From the NCBI GenBank assembly GCA_947462335.1, contig OX381705.1, forward strand, positions 1,426,001 to 1,490,000: 64,000 bases of DNA. The letters are read 5' to 3'. Source of the stretch: Harmothoe impar. Lineage: Eukaryota; Annelida; Polychaeta; Phyllodocida; Polynoidae. Numbering within the stretch: position 1 is the first letter of the stretch; every line of letters begins with the position of its first letter. Positions 1-12,420 of the stretch are shown here, in pieces. The notes below the pieces were generated by a model. The model did no database searches and was not told the DNA's origin. It worked only from the letters and a program-made list of their open reading frames with translations. The position numbers were made by a program, and so were the translations under genes.

Positions 1-1326
1 CGTTAAGGGCTGCATAGTGCTTCATAAGGGGTCAGTACCCGCTTAACTCGTTAAGGGCTGCATAGTGTTTCATAAGGGGTCAGTACCCGTTTACCTCATT
101 AAGGGCTGCATAGTGCTTCATAAGGGGTCAGTACCCGCTTAACTCGTTAAGGGCTGCATAGTGCTTCATAAGGGGTCAGAACCCCGCTTAACTCGTTAAG
201 GGCAGCATAGTGCTTCATAAGGGGTTAGTACCCGCTCATCTCGTTAAGGGCTGCATAGTGCTTCATAAGGGGTCAGTACCCACTTAACTCGTTAAGGGCT
301 GCATAGTGCTTCAAAAGGGGTCAGTACCCCGATCATCTCGTTAAGGGCTGCATAGTGCTTCATAAGGGGTCAGTGCCCGCTTAACTCGTTAAGGGCTGCA
401 TAGTGCTTCATAAGGGGTCAGTACCCGCCTACCTCGTGTTGAGGGCTGCATAGTGCTTTATAAGGGGTCAGTGCCCACTCACCTAGTTAAGGGCTGCATA
501 GTGCTTCATAAGGGTCGGTACCCGCTTAACTCGTTAAGGGCTGCATAGTGCTTCATGAGGGGTCAGTACCCGCTTAACTCTTTAAGGGCTGCATAGTGCT
601 TCATAAGGGGTCAGTACCCGCTTAACTCTTTAAGGGCTGCATAGTGCTTCATAAGGTGTCAGTACCCCGCTTAACTCGTTAAGGGCTGCATAGTGCTTCA
701 TAAGGGGTCAGTGCCTGTTTACCTCGTTAAGGGCTGCATAGTGTTTCATAAGGGGTCAGTGCCCGCTCAACTCGTTAAGGGCTGCATAGTGCCTCATAAG
801 GGGTCAGTACCCCCTAACCTTGTTAAGGGCTGCATGGTGCTTCATAAGGGGTCAGTACCCGCTTAACTGGTTAAGGGCTGCATAGTGCTTCATAAGGGGT
901 CGCATAGTGCTTCATAAGGGGTCAGTACCCGTTTAACTCAGTAAGGGCCACATAGTGCTTCATAAGGGGTCAGTACCCGTTTAACTCAGTAAGGGCCGCA
1001 TAGTGCTTCATAAGGGGTCAGTGCCCCCTTAACTCGTTAAGGGCCGCATAGTGCTTCATAAGGGGTCAGTACCCGCTCACCTCGTTAAGGGCCACATAGT
1101 GCTTCATAAGGGGTCAGTACCCGTTTAACTCAGTAAGGGCTGCATAGTGCTTCATAAGGGGGCCGTACCCTCTCACCTCGTTAAAGGCCACATAGTGCTT
1201 CATAAGGGGTCAGTGCCCGCTTAACTCGTTAAGGGCCGCATAGTGCTTCATAAGGGGTCAGTGCCCGTTTACGTCGTTAAGGGCCGCATAGTGCTTCATA
1301 AGGGGTCAGTACCCGCTCACCTCGTT

Positions 1327-1720
1327 ATGGGCTGCATAGTGCTTCATAAGGGGTCAGTGCCCGCTTAACTCGTTAAGGGCTGCATAGTGCTTCATAAGGG
1401 GTCAGTACCCGCTTAACTCGTTAAGGGCTGCATAGTGCTTCATAAGGGGTCTGTACCCGCTTAACTCGTTAAGGGCCACATGGTGCTTCATAAGGGGTCA
1501 GTACCCGCTCACCTCGTTATGGGCTGCATAGTGCTTCATAAGGGGTCAGTGCCCGCTTAACTCGTTAAGGGCTGCATAGTGCTTCATAAGGGGTCAGTAC
1601 CCGCTTAACTCGTTAAGGGCTGCATAGTGCTTCATAAGGGGTCTGTACCCGCTTAACTCGTTAAGGGCCACATGGTGCTTCATAAGGGGTCAGTACCCGC
1701 TCACCTCGTTATGGGCTGCA
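1327..1720. repeat. 192-bp higher-order repeat (4 units) inside the satellite
   Basis: The variant string cgttatgggctgc recurs at about 1325, 1517 and 1709, each time followed by the same succession of unit variants (ggtctgtaccc, then gggccacatggtg). This marks a 4-unit (192-bp) higher-order period, evidence of recent block amplification. Confidence 0.75.
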
Positions 1721-2504
1721 TAGTGCTTCATAAGGGGTAAGTGCCTCCTTACCTCCTTAAGGGCTGCATAGTGCTTCATAAGGGGTCAGTACCCCCTAAC
1801 CTCGTTAAGGGCTGCATAGTGCTTCATAAGGGGTCAGTACCCCCTAACCTCGTTAAGGGCTGCATGGTGCTTCATAAGGGGTCAGTACCCCCTTAACTCG
1901 TTAAGGGCTGCATAGTGCTTCATAAGGGGTCAGTACCCCCTTAACTCGTTAAGGGCTGCATAGTGCTTCATAAGGGGTCAGTACCCGCTTACCTGGTTAA
2001 GGGCCGCATAGTGCTTCATAAGGGGTCAGTACCCGCTTAACTCGTTAAGGTCAGCATAGTGCTTCATAAGGGGGCAGTACCCGGTCACCTCTTTAAGGGC
2101 TGCATGGTGCTTCATAAGGGGTCAGTACCAGCTTAACTCGTTAAGGGCCCTTGGTGCTTCATAAGGGGTCAGTACCCGCTTAACTTGTTAAGAGCTGCAT
2201 AGTGCTTCATAAGGGGTCAGTGCCTGCTTACCTCGTTAAGGGCTGCATAGTGCTTCAAAAGGGGTCAGTACCCGCTTAACTCAGTAAGGTCTGCATAGTG
2301 CTTCATAAGGGGTCAGTGCCCCGCTCACCTCATTAAGGGCTGCATAGTGCTTCATAAGGGGTCAGTACCCGCTGACCTCGTTAAGGGCTGCATGGTGCTT
2401 CATAAGGGGTCAGTACCATAACTCGTTAAGGGCTGCATAGTGCTTCATAAGGGGTCAGTGGTCCCTTAACTCAGTAAGGGCTGCATAGTGCTTCATAAGG
2501 GGTC

Positions 2505-3079
2505 AGTGCCCGCTTAACTCGTTAAGGGCTGCATAGTGCTTCATAAGGGGTCAGTGCCCGCTTAACTCGTTAGGGCCACATAGTGCTTCATAAGGGGTCA
2601 GTACCCGCTTAACTCGTTAAGGGTCGCATAGTGCTTCATAAGGGGTCAGTACCATAACTCAGTAAGGGCTGCATAGTGCTTCATAAGGGGTCAGTGCCCG
2701 CTCACCTCGTTAAGGGCTGCATAGTGCTTCATAAGGGGTCAGTGCCCGCTTAACTCTTTAAGGGCTGCATAGTGCTTCATAAGGGGTCAGTACCCGCTTA
2801 ACTCGTTAAGGGCCTCATGGTGCTTCATTAGGGGTCAGTACCCCCTCACCTTGATGAGGGCCGCATGGTGCTTCATAAGGGGTCAGTGCCCGTTTACCTC
2901 GTTAAGGGCTGCATAGTGCTTCATAAGGGGTCAGTACCCGCTTAACTCGTTAAGGGCCTCATGGTGCTTCATTAGGGGTCAGTACCCCCTCACCTTGATG
3001 AGGGCCGCATGGTGCTTCATAAGGGGTCAGTGCCCGTTTACCTCGTTAAGGGCTGCATAGTGCTTCATAAGGGGTCAGT
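2505..3079. repeat. Satellite block duplicated at 4461-5035
   Basis: A run of rare variants (cgttagggccacat, gggtcgcatag, taccataactcag, cttgatgagggcc) appears in the same order here and about 1956 bp downstream. The two blocks differ by very few bases. Inside it a 144-bp (3-unit) sub-block beginning gcctcatggtgcttcatta is itself doubled. Confidence 0.75.
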
Positions 3080-4460
3080 GCCCCCTGAACTCGTTAAGGG
3101 CTGCATAGTGCTTCATAAGGGGTCAGTACCCGCTTAACTCGTTAAGGGCTGCATAGTGCTTCATAAGGGGTCAGTGCCCGCTTAACTCAGTAAGGGCTGC
3201 ATAGTGCTTCATAAGGGGTCAGTACCCGCTTAACTCGTTAAGGGCTGCATGGTGCTTCATAAGGGGTCAGTACCCGCTTACCTTGTTAAGGGCTGCATGG
3301 TGCTTCATAAGGGGTCAGTACCCGCTTACCTTGTTAAGGGCTGCATGGTGCTTCATAAGGGGTCAGTACCCGCTTACCTTGTTAAGGGCTGCATGGTGCT
3401 TCATAAGGTGTCAGTACCCTGGTTAACTCGTTAAGGGCAGCATAGTGCTTCATAAGGGGTCAGTACCCGCTCACCTAGTTAAGGGCTGCATAGTGCTTCA
3501 TAAGGGGTCAGTAACTGCTTAACTCGTTAAGGGCTGCATAGTGCTTCATAAGGGGTCAGTACCCGCTTACCTCGTTAAGGGCTGCATAGTGCTTCATAAG
3601 GGGTCAGTGCCCCCTTAACTCAGTAAGGGCTGCATAGTGCTTCATAAGGGGTCAGTACCCGCTTAACTCGTTAAGGGCAGCATAGTGCTTCATAAGGGGT
3701 CAGTACCGGCTTAACTCGTTAAGGGCAGCATAGTGCTTCATAAGGGGTCAGTACCCGCTTAACTCAGTAAGGGCTGCATAGTGCTTCATAAGGGGTCAGT
3801 GCCCGCTTAACTCGTTAAGGGCAGCATAGTGCTTCATAAGGGGTCAGTGCCCGCTTAACTCGTTAAGGGCAGCATAGTGCTTCATAAGGGGTCAGTACCC
3901 GCTTAACTCAGTAAGGGCTGCATAGTGCTTCATAAGGGGTCAGTACCCGCTTAACTCGTTAAGGGTGGCATAGTGCTTCATAAGGGGTCAGTACCCGCTC
4001 ACCTTGTTAAGGGCTGCATAGTGCTTCATAAGGGGTCAGTGCCCGCTTAACTCAGTAAGGGTGGCATAGTGCTTCATAAGGGGTCAGTACCATATCTTGT
4101 TAAGGGCTGCATAGTGCTACATAAGGGGTCAGTACCTTCGTTAAGGGCCACATAGTGCTTCATAAGGGGTCAGTGCCCGCTCACCTCGTTAAGGGCTGCA
4201 TGGTGCTTCATAAGGGGTCAGTACCCGCTTAACTCGTTAAGGGCTGCATAGTGCTTCATAAGGGGTCAGTACCCCGCTCACCTTGTTAAGGGCTGCATGG
4301 TGCTTCATAAGGGGTCAGTACCCGCTTAACTCGTTAAGGGCAGCATAGTGCTTCATAAGGGGTCAGTGCCCGCTCACCTCGTTAAGGGCTGCATGGTGCT
4401 TCATAAGGGGTCAGTACCCGCTTAACTCGTTAAGGGCTGCATAGTGCTTCATAAGGGGTC

Positions 4461-5035
4461 AGTGCCCGCTTAACTCGTTAAGGGCTGCATAGTGCTTCAT
4501 AAGGGGTCAGTGCCCGCTTAACTCGTTAGGGCCACATAGTGCTTCATAAGGGGTCAGTACCCGCTTAACTCGTTAAGGGTCGCATAGTGCTTCATAAGGG
4601 GTCAGTACCATAACTCAGTAAGGGCTGCATAGTGCTTCATAAGGGGTCAGTGCCCGCTCACCTCGTTAAGGGCTGCATAGTGCTTCATAAGGGGTCAGTG
4701 CCCGCTTAACTCGTTAAGGGCTGCATAGTGCTTCATAAGGGGTCAGTACCCGCTTAACTCGTTAAGGGCCTCATGGTGCTTCATTAGGGGTCAGTACCCC
4801 CTCACCTTGATGAGGGCCGCATGGTGCTTCATAAGGGGTCAGTGCCCGTTTACCTCGTTAAGGGCTGCATAGTGCTTCATAAGGGGTCAGTACCCGCTTA
4901 ACTCGTTAAGGGCCTCATGGTGCTTCATTAGGGGTCAGTACCCCCTCACCTTGATGAGGGCCGCATGGTGCTTCATAAGGGGTCAGTGCCCGTTTACCTC
5001 GTTAAGGGCTGCATAGTGCTTCATAAGGGGTCAGT
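4461..5035. repeat. Second copy of the satellite block at 2505-3079
   Basis: Same ordered set of variant units as the upstream copy, including the doubled 144-bp sub-block. One visible difference is cgttaagg here where the first copy has ctttaagg. Confidence 0.75.
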
Positions 5036-8000
5036 ACCATAACTCGTTAAGGGCTGCATAGTGCTTCATAAGGGGTCAGTACCCGCTTAACTCGTTAAGG
5101 GCCGCATAGTGCTTCATAAGGGATCAGTACCCACTCACCTCGTTAAGGGTCGCATAGTGCTTCATAAGGGGTCAGTGCCCGCTGAACTCGTTAAGGGCTG
5201 CATAGTGCTTCATAAGGGGTCAGTACCCGCTGAACTCGTTAAGGGCTGCATGGTGCTTCATAAGGGGTCAGTACCATAACTCGTTAAGGGCCGCATAGTG
5301 CTTCATAAGGGGTCAGGGCCCGTTTACCTCGTTAAGGGCTGCATAGTGCTTCATAAGGGGTCAGTACCCGCTCACCTCGTTAAGGGCTGCATAGTGCTTC
5401 ATAAGGGGTCAGTGCCTGCTTAACTCGTTAAGGGCTGCATAGTGCTTCATAAGGGGTCAGTGCCCGCTCACCTCGTTAAGGGCTGCATGGTGCTTCATAA
5501 GGGGTCAGTACCCGCTCACCTCGTTAAGGGCTGCATAGTGCTTCATAAGGGGTCAGGGCCCGTTTACCTCGTTAAGGGCCGCATAGTGCTTCATAAGGGG
5601 TCAGTACCCGCTCACCTCGTTAAGGGCTGCATAGTGCTTCATAAGGGGTCAGGGCCCGTTTACCTCGTTAAGGGCCGCATAGTGCTTCATAAGGGGTCAG
5701 TACCCGCTTAACTCGTTAAGGGCCGCATAGTGCTTCATAAGGGGTCAGTACCATAACTCGTTAAGGGCTGCATGGTGCTTCATAAGGGGTCAGTACCCGC
5801 TTAACTCGTTAAGGGCCGCATAGTGCTTCATAAGGGGTCAGTACCATAACTCGTTAAGGGCTGCATGGTGCTTTATAAGGGGTCAGTACCCGCTCACCTC
5901 GTTAAGGGCAGCATAGTGCTTCATAAGGGGTCAGTACCCGACTTAACTCGTTAAGGGCTGCATAGTGCTTCATAAGGGGTCAGTACCCTCTCACCTCGTT
6001 AAGGGCTGCATGGTGCTTCATAAGGGGTCAGTACCCGCTTAACTCGTTAAGGGCCGCATAGTGCTTCATAAGGGGTCAGTACCCGCTCACCTCGTTAAGG
6101 GCTGCATAGTGCTTCATAAGGGGTCAGTGCCAACTTAACTCGTTAAAGGCGGCATAGTGCTTCATAAGGGGTCAGTACCCGCTTAACTCGTTAAGGGCTG
6201 CATAGTGCTTTATAAGGGGTCAGTGCCGGTTTACCTCGTTAAGGGCTGCATAGTGCTTCATAAGGGGTCAGTACCCGCTCACTTCGTTAAGGGCTGCATA
6301 GTGCTTCATAAGGGGTCAGTACCCGACTTAACTCGTTAAGGGCTGCATAGTGCTTCATAAGGGGTCAGTGCTTCATAAGGGGTCAGTACCCGCTTAACTC
6401 GTTAAGGGCTGCATAGTGCTTCATAAGGGGTCAGTGCTTCATAAGGGGTCAGTGCCCGCTTAACTCGTTAAGGGCTGCATAGTGCTTCATAAGGGGTCAG
6501 TAGCCGCTAAACTCGTTAAGGGCTGCATAGTGCTTCATAAGGGGTCAGTACCCGTTCACCTCGTTAAGGGCTGCATAGTGCTTCATAAGGGGTCAGTGCC
6601 CCTCTCACCTCGTTAAGGGCTGCATAGTGCTTCATAAGGGGTCAGTACAGCGCTCAACACGTTAAGGGCTGCATAGTGCTTCATAAGGGGTCAGTACCCG
6701 CTCACCTCGTTTAGGGTCTGCATAGTGCTTCATAAGGGGTCAGTACCCGCTTAACTCGTTAAGGGCTGCATAGTGCTTCATAAGGGGTCAGTGCCTGCTC
6801 ACCTAGTTAAGGGCTGCATAGTGCTTCATAAGGGGTCAGTACCAGCTTACCTCGTTAAGGGCTGCATAGTGCTTCATAAGGGGTCAGTGCCTGCTCACCT
6901 AGTTAAGGGCTGCATAGTGCTTCATAAGGGGTCAGTGCCTGCTCACCTAGTTAAGGGCTGCATAGTGCTTCATAAGGGGTCAGTACCCGCTCACCTCGTT
7001 AAGGGCTGCATAGTGCTTCATAAGGGGTCAGTGCCCGCTCACCTCGTTAAGGGCTGCATAGTGCTTCATAAGGGGTCAGTACCCCCTTAACTCGTTAAGG
7101 GCCGCATAGTGCTTCGAAAGGGGTCAGTGCCCCGCTTAACTCGTTAAGGGCTGCATAGTGCTTCATAAGGGGTCAGTACCCCCTTAACTCGTTAAGGGCC
7201 GCATAGTGCTTCATAAGGGGTCAGTACCCCCTAACCTCGTTAAGGCCTGCATAGTGCTTCATAAGGGGTCAGTGCCCGCTCACCTCGTTGAGGGCTGCAT
7301 GGTGCTTCATAAGGGGTCAGTACCTCGCTTAACTCGTTAAGGGCCCCTAGTGCTTCATAAGGGGTCAGTGCCCGCTCACCTCGTTAAGGGCCACATAGTG
7401 CTTCATAAGGGGTCAGTGCTTCATAAGGGGTCAGTGCCCCGCTTAACTCGTTAAGGGCTGCATAGTGCTTCATAAGGGGTCAGTACCCGCTCACCTCGTT
7501 AAGGGCTGCATAGAGCTTCATAAAGGGTCAGTGCTTCATAAGGGGTCAGTGCCCGCTCGCCTCGTTGAGGGCTGCATAGTGCTTCATAAGGGGTCAGTAC
7601 CCCGCTTAACTCGTTAAGGGCTGCATAGTGCTTCATAAGGGGTCAGTACCCCGATTAACTCGTTAAGGGCCGCATAGTGCTTCATAAGGAGTCAGTGCCC
7701 GCTTAACTCGTTAAGGGCTGCATAGTGCTTCATAAGGGGTCAGTGCCCGCTTAACTCAGTAAGGGCCGCATAGTGCTTCATAAGGGATCAGTATCCGCTT
7801 AACTTGTTAAGGGCTGCATAGTGCTTCATAATGTATCATTGCCCCACTTAATTCAAGGGCTGTATAACACTTTATATGTTGTCAGTAACCCGCTTAACTC
7901 AGTAAGGGCCGCAAAGTGCTTCATAAGGGGTCAGTACCCGCATAACTCGTTAAGGGCTGCATAGTGCTTCATAATGTATCATTGCCCCACTTAATTCAAG

Positions 8001-8162
8001 GGCTGTATAACACTTTATATGTTGTCAGTAACCCGCTTAACTCAGTAAGGGCCGCATAGTGTTTAATAAGTTTAACCTACTAAAGGCTGCATATTGCTTC
8101 ATACGATGTCAGTTCTCGTCCCGCTTAACTCGTTAAGGGCTTCATAGTGCTTTAATGCTAAT

Positions 8163-8379
8163 GGCACAGAATGTCACTAAAAGATGACATTTGTAAACAT
8201 GATGCAGTCCCTTTAAATAACTCACCAGTGCCTCATTGGTGCATCATGCTGACCCATTGATAGTGTTACATCCCGGCTTAAATGCAGCACTGGTGAGTTG
8301 CTCATCGGGGCTATATTCATGCATCATGACGGCCAAGGGCATGATGTATTAATGCATGAAGTCATCCTCAAAGGGTTAA
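8163..8379 (+). mobile_element. Family A short inverted-repeat element (MITE-like)
   Basis: Copy of the commonest dispersed repeat in the window: gatgcatgaatgcagc-type palindromic cores, paired 'ctcaccag'/'ctggtgag' motifs and a closing ctcaaagggttaa. It lies directly at the satellite edge. No coding capacity. Confidence 0.7.
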
Positions 8380-8617
8380 TAAGTTACCAGTTCGCTGCCC
8401 CGCTTAACTCTTTAAGGGCCGCCTCGTGCTTTAAAGTGACTGATGATTAGAGCTGAGAAATCAATCATGCTTGAAATTAAACTGCGACCTACTTTATTTG
8501 ATTCAGCTTAGAATTCAACTACTTATCAGATTATGGCTCAAATTACTACTTTTGGAGTGTACTCTATAATTATCCTATTGAAAATGCACTGTAAAAACTA
8601 TCATTTGGCCGGCTCGT

Positions 8618-8766
8618 AACCCTCAGAACAATTCATAGATGCATCAAGCACTTGGTCCTCATGATGCATGAATGCATCCCTGCTAGAGCTGCATTCAAAC
8701 ATCATGCTGACCCTTTGAGCCTTTGACAAATGTAATCTTATTGCGACATACCGTCCCAAAGGGTTG
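8618..8766. mobile_element. Family A element, partial
   Basis: Contains aaccctcagaac at the left, catgatgcatgaatgcat in the middle and ccgtcccaaagggttga at the right, as in better-preserved family A copies (50991-51229, 63638-63894), but internally shortened. Confidence 0.6.
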
Positions 8767-9179
8767 AACTCATGAGGGCTTAACCACCTACAGCCTCCAT
8801 ATATATGCCATCATTATAATATGTACTAAAAGATTTTGCTAAACCCAGCATATTTTCATGTTGCAGTCCCAGAGGATTTCTAAATATCAGCAACATATTT
8901 TGATTCATTAGCTCCTTATTGACTTAGCTCCTGCTAACCTATGGTCAAAAGTGGAGCTGGGTGTGCCGATGAGTAATTCCGAGTAAACCACAAAGACCAC
9001 AAAGATTCCACTTATTTAGACTTTCTGACTTTGAGTTGCTGATGCCAATGTTCACTCACAAACTTCATCATCAATGGTGAAAGTAATAAAAACTCCCAAC
9101 ATTGAAAGAAATAATTGTAAGAGTCAGCCCAATTTTGCCCCTATTGAATATGACACAGGAAGTTCACAGCATACTTGTA
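8767..9179. other. No recognisable feature
   Basis: AT-rich unique-looking sequence. I see no coding signal, tandem repeat or terminal inverted repeat here. Confidence 0.5.
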
Positions 9180-9745
9180 ATGATGTTAAACAGTGTGAAA
9201 GTGTAAACGATGCAATCTGTAAACCTCCGTGCCGAGACTCCCCTCTCGAGGGGATTCCAGGTCGCCTACAGGAGCCTATAGGTGACTCTCTGGCTGACCT
9301 AAGGGAGTCACCTGGGGGAGTCATATGACCCAGAAAGCTATATGACTCCCCCGGGTGACTCCCTTAGGTCAGCCAGAGAGTCACCTAGGCGACCTGGACT
9401 CCCCTAGAGAGGGGGGTCATTCTGGAGGCAACCTAGACTCCCTTTTGACGCTGTTTCTTTTCTCTGTGTGACTGAAACCTGATGAGATATAAGTACAGCA
9501 TAGAAGTAAGTCTATCTCATCATTCAAACCACATCTCTGAGCTTTACATGGGGGGACTATATGTCATTGATCTTTCACATTTGATATTGGATACATTTTG
9601 ACAGATTCTTTACAGATTTGCCACAATTTAGCTAGGACTTTATTACACTAATAACAGGGGCCTGGGGCTTGTCAAATGTGATCCGCTAGTAATGGGATCT
9701 AACGGCTATGAAGATATAGTTGATTGCGAAGTTACATTGGTTCAT
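9180..9745 (+). repeat. Dispersed repeat, inverted homologue of 20120-20495
   Basis: Shares with the reverse strand of 20120-20495 the strings gtaaacgatgcaatctg, aagtacagcatagaagtaa, tgatctttcacatttga and taggactttattacac. It is interrupted here by the hairpin insertion at 9236-9420, absent from the other copy. The short reading frame 9074-9328 runs into the hairpin and is not credible. Confidence 0.8.
9236..9420. mobile_element. Long hairpin (foldback) insertion
   Basis: Left arm (about 9240-9326) and right arm (about 9339-9414) are reverse complements over some 75 bp, built around gactccc/gggagtc motifs and ctctctggctgacctaaggg. The left arm has about 12 extra bases. The homologous repeat at 20120-20495 lacks this segment, so it is an insertion rather than part of the host repeat. 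Confidence 0.75.
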
Positions 9746-10160
9746 CCGGTAATGTCAAACATGTTTAATGATATCGGTGCAGGTTTAAAGCTGTCAATAG
9801 GTCTGTTGGGCATAAACCTTGACAGAAATTGAAAAGAAAAAGGTATTCTGAGAGAAATCAATTACAAGGCCAATGTCCAGCTTCTATTGAACTTTACAGC
9901 TCAATCCTTTCCATCGTAGTTTAATTAAGTAAGGGATACACTGCTTAAAAGTCCTTTCACTGAAATTTACAAAACTGAACCATTTTAATATAGTTAATTG
10001 CATTGATTTTTGCATGTAAAATCTAACTCCTGATCATTGCCAGATCATATCACCTTTTTTGAATAAAGAATCTTGATTTCCTGTTTGGATCGGCGTCCTA
10101 CTTTTATGTTGTTACAATGACCATATACAGTACAAGAGAACAGGATATGACAATGAATAG

Positions 10161-10732
10161 GGCTCAGTCTCACAACTTTGTAACAATTGGATCGTCTTTG
10201 ACCGGGTGACGTCTTTGACCGGGTGACGTCTTTGACCGGGTGACGTCTTTGACCGGGTGACGTCTTTGACCGGGTGACATCTTTGACCGGGTGACGTCTT
10301 TGACCAGGAGGCTAGAAAAGGCTATTTTTAATTTTTTCATTTTTTTTCCATATCTCTTAGTACTATTAGAGAAAATATGTGGATGGTAATTACATAATAC
10401 TTTAGTGTACCTCTTCAAATTCCACATAATATAGAAAGTGATGTCTTTGACCGGGCAGAGGAAGAAATATAACATTATGCTATAACGCGTGTAAAAGAGC
10501 CTACATATAAATATGACAACCTTAAAATAAATTTCCTTTCATATAATGTGAAAATATCCTTTGACTTTTTCCACCCATTTCTCTCTATATAGCTCTAATT
10601 TATGCTATAATAACATTTCCCGGTCAAAGACGTCACCTCGTCAAAGACGTCACCTCGTCAAAGATGTCACCTGGTCAAAGACATCACCAGGTCAAAGACG
10701 ATCCAATTGTTACAAAGTCGTGAGACTGAGCC
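10161..10732. mobile_element. Foldback element with subterminal 17-bp tandem repeats
   Basis: Terminal inverted repeats start ggctcagtctcac and continue through aacaattggatcgtctttg; the right end is the reverse complement with one or two mismatches. Next to the left TIR are about seven tandem copies of a 17-bp unit, gtgacgtctttgaccgg (10189-10310). The right arm carries about five inverted copies (10617-10702). The centre is AT-rich. Target duplications are not clear. Apparent reading frames here are translations of the repeats. Confidence 0.85.
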
Positions 10733-11302
10733 ATATATTGGCAATGTTCAGTGATTTGGCAATCAGATGAATGAGTCTAACAAATTTGACAGCTTTCGAG
10801 CATTTAATGTGTAGTATACTGTTTGCTGTATGGTAGTATAAAGACTTCCTGGACATGCTCCATTGCACCTACCACTCTCCCACCTAGCCTACACACCTGG
10901 AACTATACCTGCAGTGTGGGGTGGTTGTGTTGTGGCAACCAACCAGTGACTCTCCCTCCAGCAACCACACACCATGTTGGTTATGCTTGACTATAATTAT
11001 TTTTTTCAGTTAATTGTCGGTGACTTGTCATTATGACTTATGTGAATAAATAGGGCGAAGGCCCAGCCATAATTAACTAAGGCCAAATCTGTATATATCT
11101 GACTCCGTCTATATTCATTCCTATATATATATATTTATATTCATTGGACATTCCCCCCTCAGGATTTATATTACCTATTGCTGGCTGAGAGAAGAAAGAA
11201 AATGGCCTGACTGTATATTGCATACAGGGTTGTATGCGGATGTGGTTTACTGGTCACCTCACCTGTGTCAGAAATAGGAGTAATACGCCTTGGACAATGG
11301 TA
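10733..11302. other. No recognisable feature
   Basis: Mixed sequence with a short CA/CT-rich stretch (10860-10980) and a tatata run near 11130. No coding or repeat signal that I can support. Confidence 0.5.
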
Positions 11303-11630
11303 AGGCCACTCAAAAAAAAGTGGTTTCTCATCACCAAGGTCTGAGAAATCTGACGAGGGAGGCTTTTTTTTTTTACTCTCAGGCCAAAATGTATAGGATA
11401 ATTTACATTTTATGTGGCCAAAATTTACATTTTATTGGTTAAGAATTAATTGATCTTTAAAAGTGGAGAAAATGTAAGTTATTTCTATACCACTGCATTG
11501 CGGGCATTATTAGCTTTATTTTGATACCAAATATGACCAATTTTGTCCATTTTATTAATTTTTTCATCAAAATTTGGCAAAAAAAAAAAAAAGTTGAACC
11601 TGAGAAACCATTTTATTTTTTTGAGTTGCC
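11303..11630. mobile_element. Family B inverted-repeat element
   Basis: Begins ggccactcaaaaaaaa and gtttctca; ends tgagaaacca followed by ttttttgagttgcc, giving imperfect terminal inverted repeats. A divergent relative occupies 56396-56654, sharing the ends and an inner stretch like tagctttattttgata. Confidence 0.7.
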
Positions 11631-11779
11631 TAATCATCCTCTGCTACTGCCTTGGCCAATTACCCAGTCCTTGGCTTATAATACTTATACAGCGATGCAC
11701 CTGAATCATATCTACTATGTGTACGCCTATTGTTCCAGAGTACATATTAAATATTTCAGCAGACGGATTGAGTAACCAC

Positions 11780-12420
11780 CCATTTGATTTCTTACAGAAC
11801 CATTCCCCACACATTTATTATCTTGCCTTTGGCTGCCAAAGATTTCATCTCCAAATGCTTGTCAATTTCTTCAGCTTATTTCCCACAAGTTTGATGGCTT
11901 TGGATCAATCAAGAATTGGTTATCGATCCAAACCTGTCAACGTAATGTGCAGATGAGCCAACCCACGGGAATATTGTGGTTAAATGAAAACGGCTGTCTC
12001 AGTGATTTTGATGAGAATTGGGGATTAACCCTTTAAGGACAGAATAACGAGTTAATGCACAATGACGTTTTCTGTCTGTCAGATGCATAAATGCAGCACT
12101 GGCTTGCATATATCCAGGTCATTCATTCATGCATCAATCTAGCCTTAAAATCAATCTAGCCTTAAAAGATTTATACGCTCCCGATTGGTTGGAATGAAGC
12201 ATCGATGCAGCGCCTGCAGTTCAGTGTATTGGTGCATTACGTAGAGGAGGGAATGTGAGACTGTCAATAAGTGTCATGGCGTCCTCGGAGGGTTAAAGAT
12301 CAAAGCCGGCCAAATGAGTCATGGAGGAAGAGGTCACCCCCAAATGACATCCCAAAATGAAACTTTGATTTGACTTGTAGTTACCTTCACTCTGCCTTTG
12401 AAATGAGGACTTTCTCCTCC
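11780..12420 (+). repeat. Dispersed repeat, inverted homologue of 18340-18960
   Basis: Motifs such as gatttcatctccaaatgc, cccacaagtttgatggc and aaaacggctgtctcagtga appear reverse-complemented at 18700-18880. The block ggtcacccccaaatgacatc (about 12335) matches 18385-18415 in reverse. Both copies carry a family A element at the same internal place, so the composite predates the duplication. Confidence 0.8.
12025..12296 (+). mobile_element. Family A element
   Basis: Left end ttaaccctttaaggac, right end ggcgtcctcggagggttaa, with gcatgaatgcag-type cores between. It is embedded in the 11780-12420 repeat. Confidence 0.7.

Larger units (their letters stand above)
1..8160. repeat. 48-bp satellite/minisatellite array (about 165 units)
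   Basis: Tandem units of 48 bp run from the window edge, each containing gcatagtgcttcataagg then ggtcagtacccgc. Units differ by substitutions (tagtg/tggtg, ctgc/ccgc, taccc/tgccc) and a few 1-bp or partial-unit indels. Because 48 is divisible by 3, several stretches (3249-3434, 5442-5711, 6773-7090) stay open as a 16-residue repeat, but there is no start context, codon constraint or non-repeat sequence, so I do not call genes. From about 7800 the array decays: units with cataatgtatcattg recur 143 bp apart. It ends near 8160 in dispersed repeats. It starts before the window. Confidence 0.97.

Noticed and set aside
3249..7090. Small repeat proteins in the satellite (MVLHKGSVPAYLVKGC-type)
   Set aside because: 48-bp period is a multiple of three, so chance open stretches are expected; most units have stops.
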